From positions 14,302,136 to 14,366,135 of the forward strand of contig CM051016.1 in the NCBI GenBank assembly GCA_027704905.1: DNA of 64,000 nt, in the 5' to 3' direction. The notes under the pieces are model-generated. The model had not been told where the DNA came from and did not search any database. It was given only the letters and a program-made list of their open reading frames with translations. The stretch comes from Muraenolepis orangiensis (taxonomy: Eukaryota > Chordata > Actinopteri > Gadiformes > Muraenolepididae). This document shows, in pieces, positions 31,123 to 43,629 of this stretch. Within the stretch, counting starts at the first letter, position 1. The number at the start of each line of letters is the position of its first letter. A program made the position numbers and the translations under genes.

Positions 31123-32966
31123 GTCAGTACTGGGCCGCGGTGGCCGCTTGCTCTGTTGGGGTTTGGACCTGGTGTTTTGTGTGGGGATGTATATCTAGGG
31201 TCGTTAGGCCGTCCATATATTCAATTTTGCGTTGTGCAATGAATATCAGTCTTGCCTTGGCTGGGAAGGAATTTATTTCTACATATGGGTGCGGGCTTAC
31301 AGTGTTAAAAATCGGATTAAAGTGTCTTTGCTCTCTGCGTTCTTGTCGAATCCAGTTGGAAGTAAAGCAAAAACATCTTCTTCTCTGAGAAAAGCCTTGT
31401 TCGTCTGTCCTATAATTTTTACATTTTTGGAAAAGGCTTTCAATGAACTCGAGGCCAGACTGATCTGCAGAGAGGAACAGAATGTGAAGTTGCGATAAGG
31501 ATGGTCTCACAGCGCTGTATCTAGGGAATGTCTGACACTAAATTGTAAGGGACACAATGCGCTTGCCCTGAGACCACTTTGTGAGTGGGATTTTAATACC
31601 GGTGTAGAACAAATTCTGCAACCTTATTTTGTGCCTTCACTCCAATTGCAACCAGCCAACAACTGGACAAGAACATTTAGAGGTCTAGATGGCGACCTCT
31701 AAATGTTTGGATGGGTCACTTCTTTGGGTTGTAGTTTGATCCATTTTTATTCATGGAGGATAGTCTGCATAGGCAGCACGCCTGGCTAGCATATGGATCA
31801 CAGCGGGTTGCCATGACTACAGACATTTGCAAGTGATCACAAACCCTTCCTGGAATGTGGCTTTGGACCGACGGGCAGACGTTTGCATTGTAAATGAGCG
31901 GTGAGGGTAGTAGCGCATGTGCTCTTAATAAAGCTTACTGTGGCTCAGTGCAGATGGTGAGGTAGAAAAAGAACACTGACATCATGCTGACCAAAGCCAC
32001 TCGGGTGTAAACAAGTTATCGCCAAAGAAAATGTCAAAGTGAGGCGCTACATCAAAAGGTGAGCGTTGTAAAAGAGACCCACCCCCACCACCCTCCAGCT
32101 CTCACAGTTAATAGGAAATGGAAACGTTTGGGACACATGCCAAGGACCTGGTATTGCTGCTCTAAGGGGCTTTGTTGGGTTCTGGATGTTCTGGAATCAA
32201 AGCACTCATGAGGGCGTAAGAGGGACCCACCATACGTTGATATTTAACAAGGTGAGCTCACAGGCCATAAGCCCAGTGATTTACCACTGGCTGGCTGTCA
32301 GGGTTCATTGTGCCGCTCAAGGGCAATTTGACATGAGGACATTTATCAAGCGAGAGCCATGGCACGTTCACCGCTGGTGGCTAACCGGTCGGTTGGATAT
32401 TTGCAGCGTGTGTGAGATGGTGTTTGAATATGAACCAGACCAGGATCACAAAACACTAGAATATGGACACAGGAGACGGCATCAGACCCTCGTATGTGCC
32501 CTCGTAGCAGGGACTGTCCCAGGCTATAGTTTGTAGGATAAACAAACACGAAGCAATCTTATTTCATCAGATGGTGTTTGTGTACAGTATTGGATTGTGC
32601 TTCCGCATTGATCGCATTGTTTTATCGACTGTATTTAAATCATTCTCACAGACTCACTGCCTCATCTTTTGAGCTCTGCAAACAAACACGTAAATAACAA
32701 CATAATCATCTTAGGCTGAACAACAATGTGTCTGGTGTGTGTATATGTGTGTTCCCTGTGTGTAAATGTGTGTGTGTAAATGTGTGTTGCCTCTGTGTGT
32801 ATATGTGTGGGTGGCCTGTGTGTTGTGTGTGTGGGTTGCCTGTGTGTTTTGTGTGTAAATGTGTGTTGCCTGTGTGTGTGTGTGTAAAAGTGTTATGTGT
32901 GTGTGTGTGTATATTGTTCGTCTGGAGTTGCCCACACCTTCTTGTTGTGTGTTCCCCACACTGTAG
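31123..32966 (+). other. clmn intron 6
   Basis: No exon or named element from 31,123 to 32,726. A degenerate GT-rich stretch at about 32,727-32,915 precedes the acceptor. Confidence 0.8.
32727..32915 (+). repeat. Degenerate GT-rich repeat upstream of clmn exon 7
   Basis: Repeated TGTGTGTAAATGTGTGTTGCC-like units (about 20-30 bp), richer in variation than the pure GT tracts elsewhere. It ends about 50 nt before the exon 7 acceptor. Confidence 0.85.
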
Positions 32967-33160
32967 GTACGGTGTAGCAGTGCAGGACTTTGGGAAGAGC
33001 TGGACCAGCGGCCTGGCGTTCCTGGCTGTCATCAAGTCCATCGACCCCAGCCTGGTGGACATGAGACGGGCCCTGCTGAGGACCCCCCGGGAGAACCTGG
33101 AGGAGGCCTTCAGGACGGCCCACTATACCCTCGGCATCCCTCGCCTCCTGGAACCAGAAG
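32967..33160 (+). CDS. clmn: clmn coding exon 7
   Basis: Completes K207 and encodes residues 208-271, the core of CH domain 2: YGVAVQDFGKSWTSGLAFLA, VIKSIDPSLVDM and GIPRLLEPE. Acceptor CACTGTAG|G, donor G|GTAGCG, phase 2 in and 1 out. Confidence 0.95.
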
Positions 33161-33409
33161 GTAGCGCCGCCATGCTATCACGTTACCATGATATGAGCGC
33201 GCGTAAACGAATGGAAACTATTGGAGTTGTTCGGCTTCTCTCAATTGAGAATATGGATCCTTTACATAATCCTTTATCTATATTTAAGCTGTACTGTATT
33301 AGATGATATAGATATAGACTGAAAATGCAAGTAAGGACGTGCATATGGGACGCAAGAATTCATATGATGTCCACGTTATATCATTACATCATGTTCTTTA
33401 TCCCTCCAG

Positions 33410-33492
33410 ATGTAAGCATCAGTCGTCCAGAAGAGCAGTGCATCATGACCTACGTGTCCCAGTTTCTGGAGCACTTCCCCGGCATGGAGGAG
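33410..33492 (+). CDS. clmn: clmn coding exon 8
   Basis: Residues 272-299: DVSISRPEEQCIMTYVSQFL and EHFPGMEE, the end of CH domain 2. Acceptor CCCTCCAG, donor GTGAGG. The intron before it (33,161-33,409) has nothing else in it. Confidence 0.95.
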
Positions 33493-33635
33493 GTGAGGAA
33501 CACAGGATACACAAGTGTGTCATTCGTCCACATTTAAATCCTTTGAACGTCATGAATTATATTTCCTCTTCCTGTCTCTGCCACTCTAATGTCCTTTTTG
33601 TTGGCCGGTCCTCCCTGGGTCCTTCCTCCCGCTAG

Positions 33636-35564
33636 CCGGAGCAGCCCAGCCTGGTGATCGAGCGCAGCGTCTCCATGGGCCGCCTCAACACGCGCCACCT
33701 GGAGGCCGAGCAGCAGGTGAAGAACAGCCTCAACCGCAGCCGCCTGAAGAGGAGGCCCCACACCGTGGACGAGGATCGGCCGCCGCGCCCGGCTCCCAGG
33801 ATCTTCCTGTCGTCCGTGTCAGAGGACCGGGGCGTGGCCGTGTCGCTGGCCCGCGCCCCGCCCCGGCCCGGAGTGCGCTGCTGGGCCAGCGAGGACTCTC
33901 TGCTGGACCCCGCCCCGGCGGTCGACAAGGACGGGGAGCCGCGGGACCCGGAGATGTTTGCCGCCGGCTCTTCCTCCGCCGTCGGTGACTCTGCCATCGG
34001 CTCGCCGGACTCGTGGCAGGAGGAGGGTCAGTGGGGCCAGAGCCCGGGCGGCTGCTCACCGTGCGATAGCGGCACCGCCGGGGACGTCGGCGGGACCCCC
34101 GCTGAAGAGTGCCTCGCGCCTTTCTCGTTAGACGTGTCTCCGGATGAAGGCCCCGTGCCCGAGCAGTTTGTGGATGAAGGGGTTTACTCTTTATGTTCCA
34201 TGGAGAGCAACAAGGAAAGACATGCACAGCCGGCAACACAACACGACGAGGGGGAGAATATGGGCCAGGCCAACTTAGACTTAAACAAGAGCCTTTGGGC
34301 AGCCATGCATGTGCCTGAAGAGAAAACTGATGAGAACAAAGTGGAACAAGAGCGTGAAGGAAGGAACCGCAGTCAGCTTGAAATGGGCGGAGACTCGGTG
34401 GAGGAGCCTCTTTCTCTGAAACTCTGCAGTGGAACAGAGAAGGCGATCTCCCAGGATGCTAACTCACCAGAACCAGTGGAGGCAGATCGGTCACAGCCCG
34501 AGCTCAACACAAACTTGTTAACCGCCAACCTTTTCTTAGAAATCAAAGAGCAGGACGGTGTTGAGGAAAGTAGTCAGGAAGACACTGAATGTACAAAGAA
34601 AGTGAGAGACCCCAGTAGACAAACAGGAATTATTGAAGGGCAGTTACCTACCGAGACAACACCTGTAAGCAGGGAAAGCAGCTCAAATGAGCCTGAAGGG
34701 AAAACCGCAGGTCAGAGTAAAAGTTCTCCTGAGGAACGAGAGAAAATGGAAACAATAGAGGAAACAAACAAAGAGGCATTTCAAAATGAACAAACACAAG
34801 ATGAGACAAACGAAGGAGGCTCCAATGGCCACACAGATGTGCAAGAAAACCCTGGTTCAGAAAGTGTTGAAAGCAATGAATATTCACATCATGAGCCAAT
34901 GGCACAGGCATTGGACGGTGTGAGCCAACAAGATTCATTGTGCTCATCAAAAACATATTCAGAGTCTGGGGCCATAGTTCAGGTAGACATAGGCAAAGTC
35001 AAAGAGGAGCCTGTGACTCCTTGCGACTTGTACTTTAACCTAACCTCAACGGTGAAGGCAGAGGTGGGTTTACCTGCTGAAACAACAGAAAGTAACCTGG
35101 TTGTTCTCTGTGGAGATTTAACAGATCCTCCCAACGGTCACCAAGAAACCTTGAACCCTGTGTCCGTTTCCGTTGTCCAGACAGAACAGGACGGAGCCGA
35201 ACAAGGCGCCAATGCCGAGGTGTCACCCGCTAATGGGACTTTGGTCACACACACCGAGGGGGGCTTGTTCTACACTAACGTGGACCGGGGTTCTCGGTCT
35301 GAGGAGCTGTTTGGGGAACCGCTGGAGCCCATGGATCTGTTCTACCCGGACAAAGAGGACACAATGTTACCAGACCCGGCCCAGATGGATGCAGAGTGCC
35401 TTCCCTCTGTTTTCGGGGTCTTTGCCCTCCAGCCAGCGCCAGTTTCAGAACCTCTGCTGCCGGAAATCGACCCTATGGGGGAGGGGACAGACACGGGCAA
35501 TCCCAAGGTACCTGACGAAGACTGTGACGATGGAGGGAAATTGCCACTGGAAAAGATGAGAGAG
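33636..35564 (+). CDS. clmn: clmn coding exon 9 (large acidic exon)
   Basis: A single 1,929-bp exon encoding residues 300-942, 59 percent of the protein. It begins PEQPSLVIERSVSMGRLNTR after the acceptor CCGCTAG and ends LPLEKMRE before GTAATT. The first third is GC-rich and Arg/Pro/Ser-rich. The rest is Glu/Ser/Thr/Asn-rich, probably disordered, with no recognisable fold. Two sumoylation-type sites (VKEE at K755 and VKAE at K773) lie close together. DLYF and DLFYPDKE occur at about 763 and 868; vertebrate calmin also has a DLFYF stretch here. The in-frame extension to 35,588 is intron read-through. Confidence 0.9.
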
Positions 35565-36254
35565 GTAATTTTGGTGTTGTGCTTTTAAAGCACCCTGTTT
35601 TGTGTTGGTTTGTTATTTTACCAATACTGCTTGATATATTAATGATGTGTGTATGTTGCAAATCTTCATGCAAGTTATCAAGTTAAAATTGTCAGATGTG
35701 ATCCAAGTACCGGTTGGATACATTCAATATACCACCCGTTTTAGTTGGTGTGTATGTGTGTGTGCATGCGTGCCTGTGTCTGCGTGTGATTGTACGTGTG
35801 CGTGTGTGCATCATTCAATTCTGTTCCTCTTCAAATATATACATGGATATATAAGCCAATATAGGAGGAACAGGTGTGTTTTTTGTGTCTGTTTGTGTAT
35901 ATTTAACACATTTCATTCGTACTGTCTAAACGTGTCTGTCCACTGTGAACCAGTCACATGCATGTGTGTCCGTGTGATGGGAAGTGACACACACTTCACA
36001 CATCCGGTATGGAGTGTGAGGGCATCGCTCTGCTCCAAATGATTCTGGCCTGTTCTTCAACACATGCAGAGTCTGAGACTAATGGTTCATCACGATACAA
36101 CGTGCTGACTAAATTGGACACTGGACACTGGACATCGTTCCATTCATCCTTTCATTCATGTTCCTGGTCATTGTTAGTCAGTAGTGAGTAGTAGTAGTAG
36201 TGAGTGACCAAGACCTGGAGACGACAGGCAGGTTTGTTCACTGGAAGTTAAGTC

Positions 36255-36935
36255 TTAAAGGATAAGTTCAACCTGGACCATATTTTCCCTCATCATTTCT
36301 GGTCTTGGTTACTAATATATATGAATATATGAAATGGGTCCAGTGGTGAGGTCTGCAATGCAGCCCTTTGGGGCAATAGAGCCCCGTCAGGGTAGGTCCT
36401 CTAAGAGTGCTTGGTTTTTGCCACTGACAGGCTCAGAGAGTTGTTATAAGTGTCTCACAACATTAGGGAACGTCTCCCTACAGAGACATACAAGTTTTTC
36501 CTTTCTATTTGGCTTGATCCTTGGTCTGTTATTGTGTCTCATCAAGTCTCGCTCAAGGAGAAGTCTCGCAGGGGTGCCCGCATTGTCAAAATCAGCTAAA
36601 TATTCAGATAACGCTAGGCTACACGTTCCGTAGTACAAAACAACAAACGAGGGTCCTCTCCAATCTCAATCACGTTTCCACCGTTTAACTCTCACAAGGA
36701 CCAGAACGAGACTTGTCCTTGAGTGAGACTTGTCAGTTTTAGAACAACGATCTGGCATAAACAAGCACTTTTAGTCGATGTACCTTGACGAGGTGCTATG
36801 GGCCCCCAAGGGTTACATTGAAGCACTATACTGGGCCAATTTCAAATATTCTTGTTTGCATTAGTCACAGAGACCAGAAATGATGTCCAGATCCTGAAAA
36901 ACTTTTTTTCCCCCCAAGAAAAAGTTATCCTTTAA
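36255..36935. mobile_element. Non-autonomous TTAA-flanked DNA transposon (piggyBac/Kolobok-like MITE)
   Basis: TTAA at 36,255-36,258 is followed by AGGATAAGTT. The other end reads AAGTTATCCT then TTAA at 36,932-36,935. The TTAA duplication and inverted ends (AGGATAA/TTATCCT) mark a cut-and-paste element with TTAA targets. Subterminal inverted similarity continues inward (CATCATTTCTGGTCT on the left, its complement at about 36,872-36,888 on the right). There is no transposase open frame; it must depend on an enzyme supplied elsewhere. Confidence 0.8.
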
Positions 36936-37141
36936 TGTGAAGCAGTAATCTGGGGAAAGGAAGTTCACCGGCGGTCAGCTTCTCACGGAGACTCCTTTAC
37001 CCAAGACTCATGTTGACTGGAGCAGTGCCAAAAAGCTGAAATCAAATGAAATCGAACCATAACCCATTTTTTCCCTATGAATTATTTTATGTGAATAATG
37101 AAAGTCATATTTTTATAACATCTTTACTCTCTGACCCACCA

Positions 37142-37143
<2 letters not shown>

Positions 37144-37219
<76 letters not shown>
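37144..37219 (+). repeat. (CT)n tract before clmn exon 10
   Basis: About 76 bp of CT ending 17 nt before the acceptor GCTCTCAG. Confidence 0.95.
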
Positions 37220-37221
<2 letters not shown>

Positions 37222-37236
37222 CTCGCTCGCTCTCAG

Positions 37237-37397
37237 GTACTGGACCCAGAAGAGTCCCGCCCCAAGTCTCACGTGGTGATGATTGGAGGAACAGGACCAG
37301 TTGAGCAGGTGGGACCCACGGAGGACGGTAACCTTGGCAGGGAAGGTGGTGAAGGGAGAGGGCAGAGCATCGCCAAGGGAAACACGGAGACCCTGAG
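37237..37397 (+). CDS. clmn: clmn coding exon 10
   Basis: Residues 943-995 plus two bases: VLDPEESRPKSHVVMIGGTG onward, Gly/Glu-rich. Acceptor GCTCTCAG, donor AG|GTATGC. Supported by phase and position; similarity to other calmins is weak here. Confidence 0.8.
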
Positions 37398-37818
37398 GTA
37401 TGCCTGCTATTAATAGACAAGAGAAACACAAACACATTGGCTCAAGGGGGGAGCAACATCTCCCAAAGGGGTTCCTTGAAAGTGGCAAGTGGCTAATGTT
37501 CTGACCAAATGGGGCTCTGTTTGAGAAGCAGGCCTACATTCACATCGTGTGGCTTCCATACCAATGCAACAAATATAGCTAAATGACTTCATCAGCGTTT
37601 TCCCCCCAGATTAAGATAATACTTGAACTTGTGAGATTAGCAAAGCCACTCTACTATTCCCAGTAAAGCTGCTATGATATCCATAGACTTTCATAGCAAG
37701 AGGTCTAAGTCATACACTTGTGGTGGTTAGATTACGACGATATACTGACTGTTCCTCAACAGAGTAACCCAACTGTGATTTTGGTTCTTTAACTTTCTGA
37801 TGTTTCTCACCATGACAG

Positions 37819-37906
37819 CGATGGAGAAGGTTCCAGAGTGACCGGTGAAGGTGTCATACCCACCGTTCTCCGCCACAGAAAGGCGGCCGGCGTCTTCAAC
37901 TCATCG
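37819..37906 (+). CDS. clmn: clmn coding exon 11
   Basis: Completes codon 996 and runs to residue 1,025: DGEGSRVTGEGVIPTVLRHR and KAAGVFNSS. Acceptor CATGACAG, donor GTGGGT. The RH(R/T)..A-type basic stretch before the anchor is also seen in calmin. The flanking introns (37,398-37,818 and 37,907-38,036) have no other feature. Confidence 0.8.
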
Positions 37907-38036
37907 GTGGGTTTGATACGGCGCCTGAACCCGCTTGGCGTCCCTCTGGCAGAGGACTGTAGCTCTTGTACGTTGTCCGGTTAGCTTAGCTTTCAGATGT
38001 TAATAACTAATTTATGTTGTGTATCTTCCTTCACAG

Positions 38037-38092
38037 GACAAGCAGATGATAGTGCCCATCATCAAGATAAACTCCAACAACGCTGACCTTGG
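38037..38092 (+). CDS. clmn: clmn coding exon 12
   Basis: 56-bp exon, residues 1,026-1,043 plus two bases: DKQMIVPIIKINSNNADL. Acceptor CTTCACAG, donor GG|GTAAGC. A G-run of 22 at 38,250-38,271 lies in the following intron. Confidence 0.8.
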
Positions 38093-38249
38093 GTAAGCAA
38101 GTGCTTCTGTGTGTTTTGGACAAATTACCTGGGGGAGGGGGAGGGGGGGGGTGTGTGATAAGACAAGACAAGACAAGACACGCCCTGTTTACCTTTACTT
38201 CACCCTGAGGCCCCAGTTTTGTGACCGTTGTATTGATTTAGTGATGTGC

Positions 38250-38271
38250 GGGGGGGGGGGGGGGGGGGGGG
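38250..38271 (+). repeat. G-homopolymer in the last clmn intron
   Basis: Twenty-two consecutive G, preceded at about 38,128-38,152 by GGGGGAGGGGGAGGGG-type text. Strong G-quadruplex potential in the transcript; the length is also error-prone in sequencing. Confidence 0.9.
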
Positions 38272-38351
38272 TCAGCATGTGTAAATGCGTTGCTTGTTTA
38301 GGATCAACTTAAAAAAGAAAGCTAACAAAAACATGTATTGTTTGTCTCTTC

Positions 38352-38386
<35 letters not shown>

Positions 38387-38514
38387 GGAGGACTCCCTGC
38401 TGGACAGAGAGCTGTACCTGCTCCTTCTGCTGTGGTTGCTGCTCTACTGTCTCTGGCTCCTCCCACAGATGGAGTTCCGCGCCCTGCCCAGCCTCCTGTT
38501 TAACCTGGACCATT

Positions 38515-38516
<2 letters not shown>
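38387..38516 (+). CDS. clmn: clmn coding exon 13 (membrane anchor and stop)
   Basis: Completes G1044 and encodes residues 1,045-1,086 and TAA (38,514-38,516). It contains the Leu/Trp-rich membrane segment LYLLLLLWLLLYCLWLLPQ, matching the C-terminal anchor of vertebrate calmin, with a 16-residue tail. The acceptor is a (GT)n run ending TGTGTGTAG. A (CA)n run starts directly after the stop codon. Confidence 0.93.
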
Positions 38517-38572
<56 letters not shown>

Positions 38573-38975
38573 CAATAGCAAGTTGGGATGCACTGACTAC
38601 TAGACAATGTCTATTTAGATGTTGTCATTTGTGGAGGACACAGGAGGACACACTGGGTGTGTTGTATTATGAAATCTAAATTATTGCCATTGATTATTCA
38701 GTCCTTTATTATACCGGTAGGAACATATCACCTACGGTCACCCGAAACACACAAGCTGATATAGATATATATATATATCTTTATAGATATATATCTATAT
38801 AGATATAGATATATATCTATATCTATATAGATATATATCTATATAGATATAGATATAGAAATATCATATATATATAACCCTATATATATATATGAGGAGA
38901 TATCCTCAACACAAAGATCTGGTTCTGTTCTGTAACCGTTTCTTTGTTTTTAATAAAATGGTCTTTTTGTCTGGC
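38517..38975 (+). other. clmn: clmn 3' UTR with polyadenylation signal
   Basis: (CA)27 at 38,517-38,570, ordinary sequence to 38,760, then a TATAGATATATATC-type palindromic repeat at 38,761-38,895, then AATAAA at 38,952-38,957. A second AATAAA at 39,326-39,331 could be an alternative end. The cleavage site itself is not visible. Confidence 0.65.
38761..38895. repeat. Palindromic (TATAGA/TCTATA) repeat in clmn 3' UTR
   Basis: Alternating ATATAGAT and ATATCTAT units; the array is largely self-complementary. A similar TATAGATA repeat occurs at 42,182-42,275. Confidence 0.9.
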
Positions 38976-41460
<2,485 letters not shown>

Positions 41461-41466
41461 CGTTCC

Positions 41467-41484
41467 TATAAGGCGGTGACGTCA
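41467..41484 (+). promoter_or_regulatory. Promoter-like TATAAGG and palindromic CRE
   Basis: TATAAGGCGG is followed by the full cAMP-response-element palindrome TGACGTCA at 41,477-41,484. Downstream are a possible donor at 41,756 (CACACG|GTAATA) and an acceptor at 41,861 (TTTCACAG). No open frame follows, so if it is real it would start a non-coding transcript. The evidence is motif-level only. Confidence 0.3.
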
Positions 41485-42181
41485 CGTTAAAGCTGCTGCT
41501 CGACTATGAAGTATAATATAATGTATAATAATGCTTCGTTGTATTCAATTTAGGTTTATCATTTAAGGTCAAACAAATAGCTACATTTGACTCCCGCACT
41601 ATTCCACCATTACATTTAAGTATTTAATGATATAAGTTCCGTTTGGTTTTTACTAATTCAATTGTACTAATTAAGGTCACCTGCTGCAGTTCGCTGGTTT
41701 TCTCGTCAGTTCTCAGCGATCCGAACTCTTCTCAGTTCAATGTCTCCTACACACGGTAATATTCTTATTTTACCAAGTGAACCAGAACCAGTGTGTGTAG
41801 TGTTATGGTTTACAGTCGTCGTGTGACTAATTACTAATACTCTCTTCCTTTTGTTTCACAGGTGACGAAGACTTTTCGAAGTAAAAACGCACAACGTGTC
41901 CGGACCTGAGTAGAACATGGAGTCTGACCACTTGGCTACTGATTTAAAATGAAGTAAAATAAGAATGTTTTCTCTGGAAAGCCCGTCTTAAAGTTAACAA
42001 CGGTGCCCTAGCTCCATGTATAGTACCAGTAATATGGCATATGAATGCACAGTACTGCATAGCGCATGTAGCCCACATTTATGCTACGGCTAGGTTCCCC
42101 TGACTCGAGCCATAACGTAAAGAGACCAGACATTATTTTTCTTCGTTTAATTTCAATAATTAACTGTGTCGTCTGTGTGCG

Positions 42182-42275
42182 AGATATATATCTATATAGA
42201 TATATAGATATATAGATAGATATAGATAGATAGATAAAGATATAGGTAGATAGATAGATATAGATATATATTTTT
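42182..42275. repeat. (TATAGA)n simple repeat
   Basis: TATAGATA-type units, partly palindromic. Confidence 0.93.
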
Positions 42276-42900
42276 TAATATATATTTTTAAAGTGAACAG
42301 GTAGGCGTCAGTGTCACGAATGGAAACTGGGATAGTGGAAATAAAATAGGCAAGCACATGGTGAACAATAATGGTGAAATGTGCCAGGCTGTAATGCAAA
42401 AACATCACCTGTCTGTTACAGTGTGCAGTGGTACTGGGGAAATAACAGCATGGCCTTCAAAGAGCTGTAGTCTGTAATAATGAGTGACATAGAGGATTGT
42501 GGTATAACTATCTAATTGTTAAATTGGATATTAACTGTGTGTTTTAACAGTAACTATGAAGATACTTTGCTTCTTTGCTGAGTCACACAGATGAACTATG
42601 AAGAAGAAACTGCGAACTGTAAGTCATTCATTTCTGCTTTATTCTTCTTTATGCTTCCTAGTTGGATAACTTGACCCATATTAGGTGGAGGTACATTTTA
42701 ATAGGAAGGCGTTTTGTTGGTGCATGGCCTGATGAAAACATTTAGTCTGAATTAGTTATATTAAGTACTTGGTGTTTTGTTATAAGTGGTATATAAGTAC
42801 ACATTCTAAGTGAGTGTTGTAGGTCTGTGACGTTATACTGGAAGTGTCGCAGAAGCTTAACTTTCTCTGATGACACGGCCATCAACACCAACCGCGTGGT

Positions 42901-43150
42901 CTTACTGATGGTGGTGTTGTCTGAGGGACCAGATATGCATGCTAGTACAGCACTGTCTGAAGCCTACAGCTCTGTAGACGTGCCTCCTCTGGAGAAACCA
43001 AGTGTTCAAGAATCCGTTGGTGACATCAGTTACATGAACTGGGGTGACTTCGAGATGGTGACGTGAATTCCCCAAGGTGAAATGGCACGGGAAAGATGCG
43101 AGTGCTCTTCCCCTCACCGACTAGAACACAATTTAGGTCTGAAACTGGAG
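42901..43150 (+). repeat. Left arm of a ~250-bp inverted repeat pair
   Basis: Begins CTTACTGATGGTGGTG and includes ATGCATGCTAGTACAGC, TCTGTAGACGTGCCTCC and ACATCAGTTACATGAACTGG. All recur, complemented, at 47,965-48,221; similarity by eye is roughly 80-88 percent. Both arms translate to a similar peptide (MHASTA.SE..SSVDVPP, then ISYMNW), which could be a coding relic or only DNA similarity. The sequence before 42,901 does not match the other side. Confidence 0.85.
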
Positions 43151-43629
43151 AACTTTAGATCACGTTGGCCTTGTCCATTGCCGTGTAGGTTAGCCTGGGA
43201 AAGGCAGGAGTACACAAAACACCATCCACAGAAAGCATCCATCTGAGCCAGTAGCCTGATCCTGCGCTTCAAGACCTACCACTCCACCATTGGCTTGTCC
43301 TTCTGAACAAATTACCTTCTGCTCACCACTTTCCCCAAGTCCTGTCTGCTAATCGAAGCTGCACAGTTCGCATCCGTCAAGGATACTCATTCAGGAAACC
43401 ACTGGACTACTAAGACGCCAAATCAGGGACGTAAGTCAACCTTGTATACCTTTAGAAGACGGTTACCAATGTGGTACACTACTAAAGAATCACGTGAATC
43501 CTTGACTACATTAAACTTTCCATTCTTTTCTGAATGTCATGAGAGTTGGATGGCATGATGAATTCACCTAGCATGAGTGTTTGGTTTGGATGGCATGTGG
43601 TTTTGAATGCAAGTGGTAAAATGTGGGAA
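43151..43629. other. Spacer between left arm and minisatellite
   Basis: Sequence without recognisable gene or repeat. Confidence 0.45.

Larger units (their letters stand above)
35565..37236 (+). other. clmn intron 9 with a TTAA element and a CT tract
   Basis: 35,565-36,254 holds only GT-rich text near 35,745-35,815. A TTAA-flanked element occupies 36,255-36,935. A (CT)n tract at 37,144-37,219 leads into the acceptor. Confidence 0.8.

Noticed and set aside
35565..35588. Extension of clmn exon 9 to its in-frame stop (VILVLCF)
   Set aside because: GAG|GTAATT is a plausible donor, and the downstream exons restore the conserved C-terminal membrane anchor in phase.
42827..43066. 79-codon frame, matched by a 60-codon minus-strand frame at 48,005-48,187
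   Set aside because: The peptides are alike only because the DNA is an inverted repeat; no known domain and no codon-position bias that I could establish by eye. Kept as a finding about the repeat.
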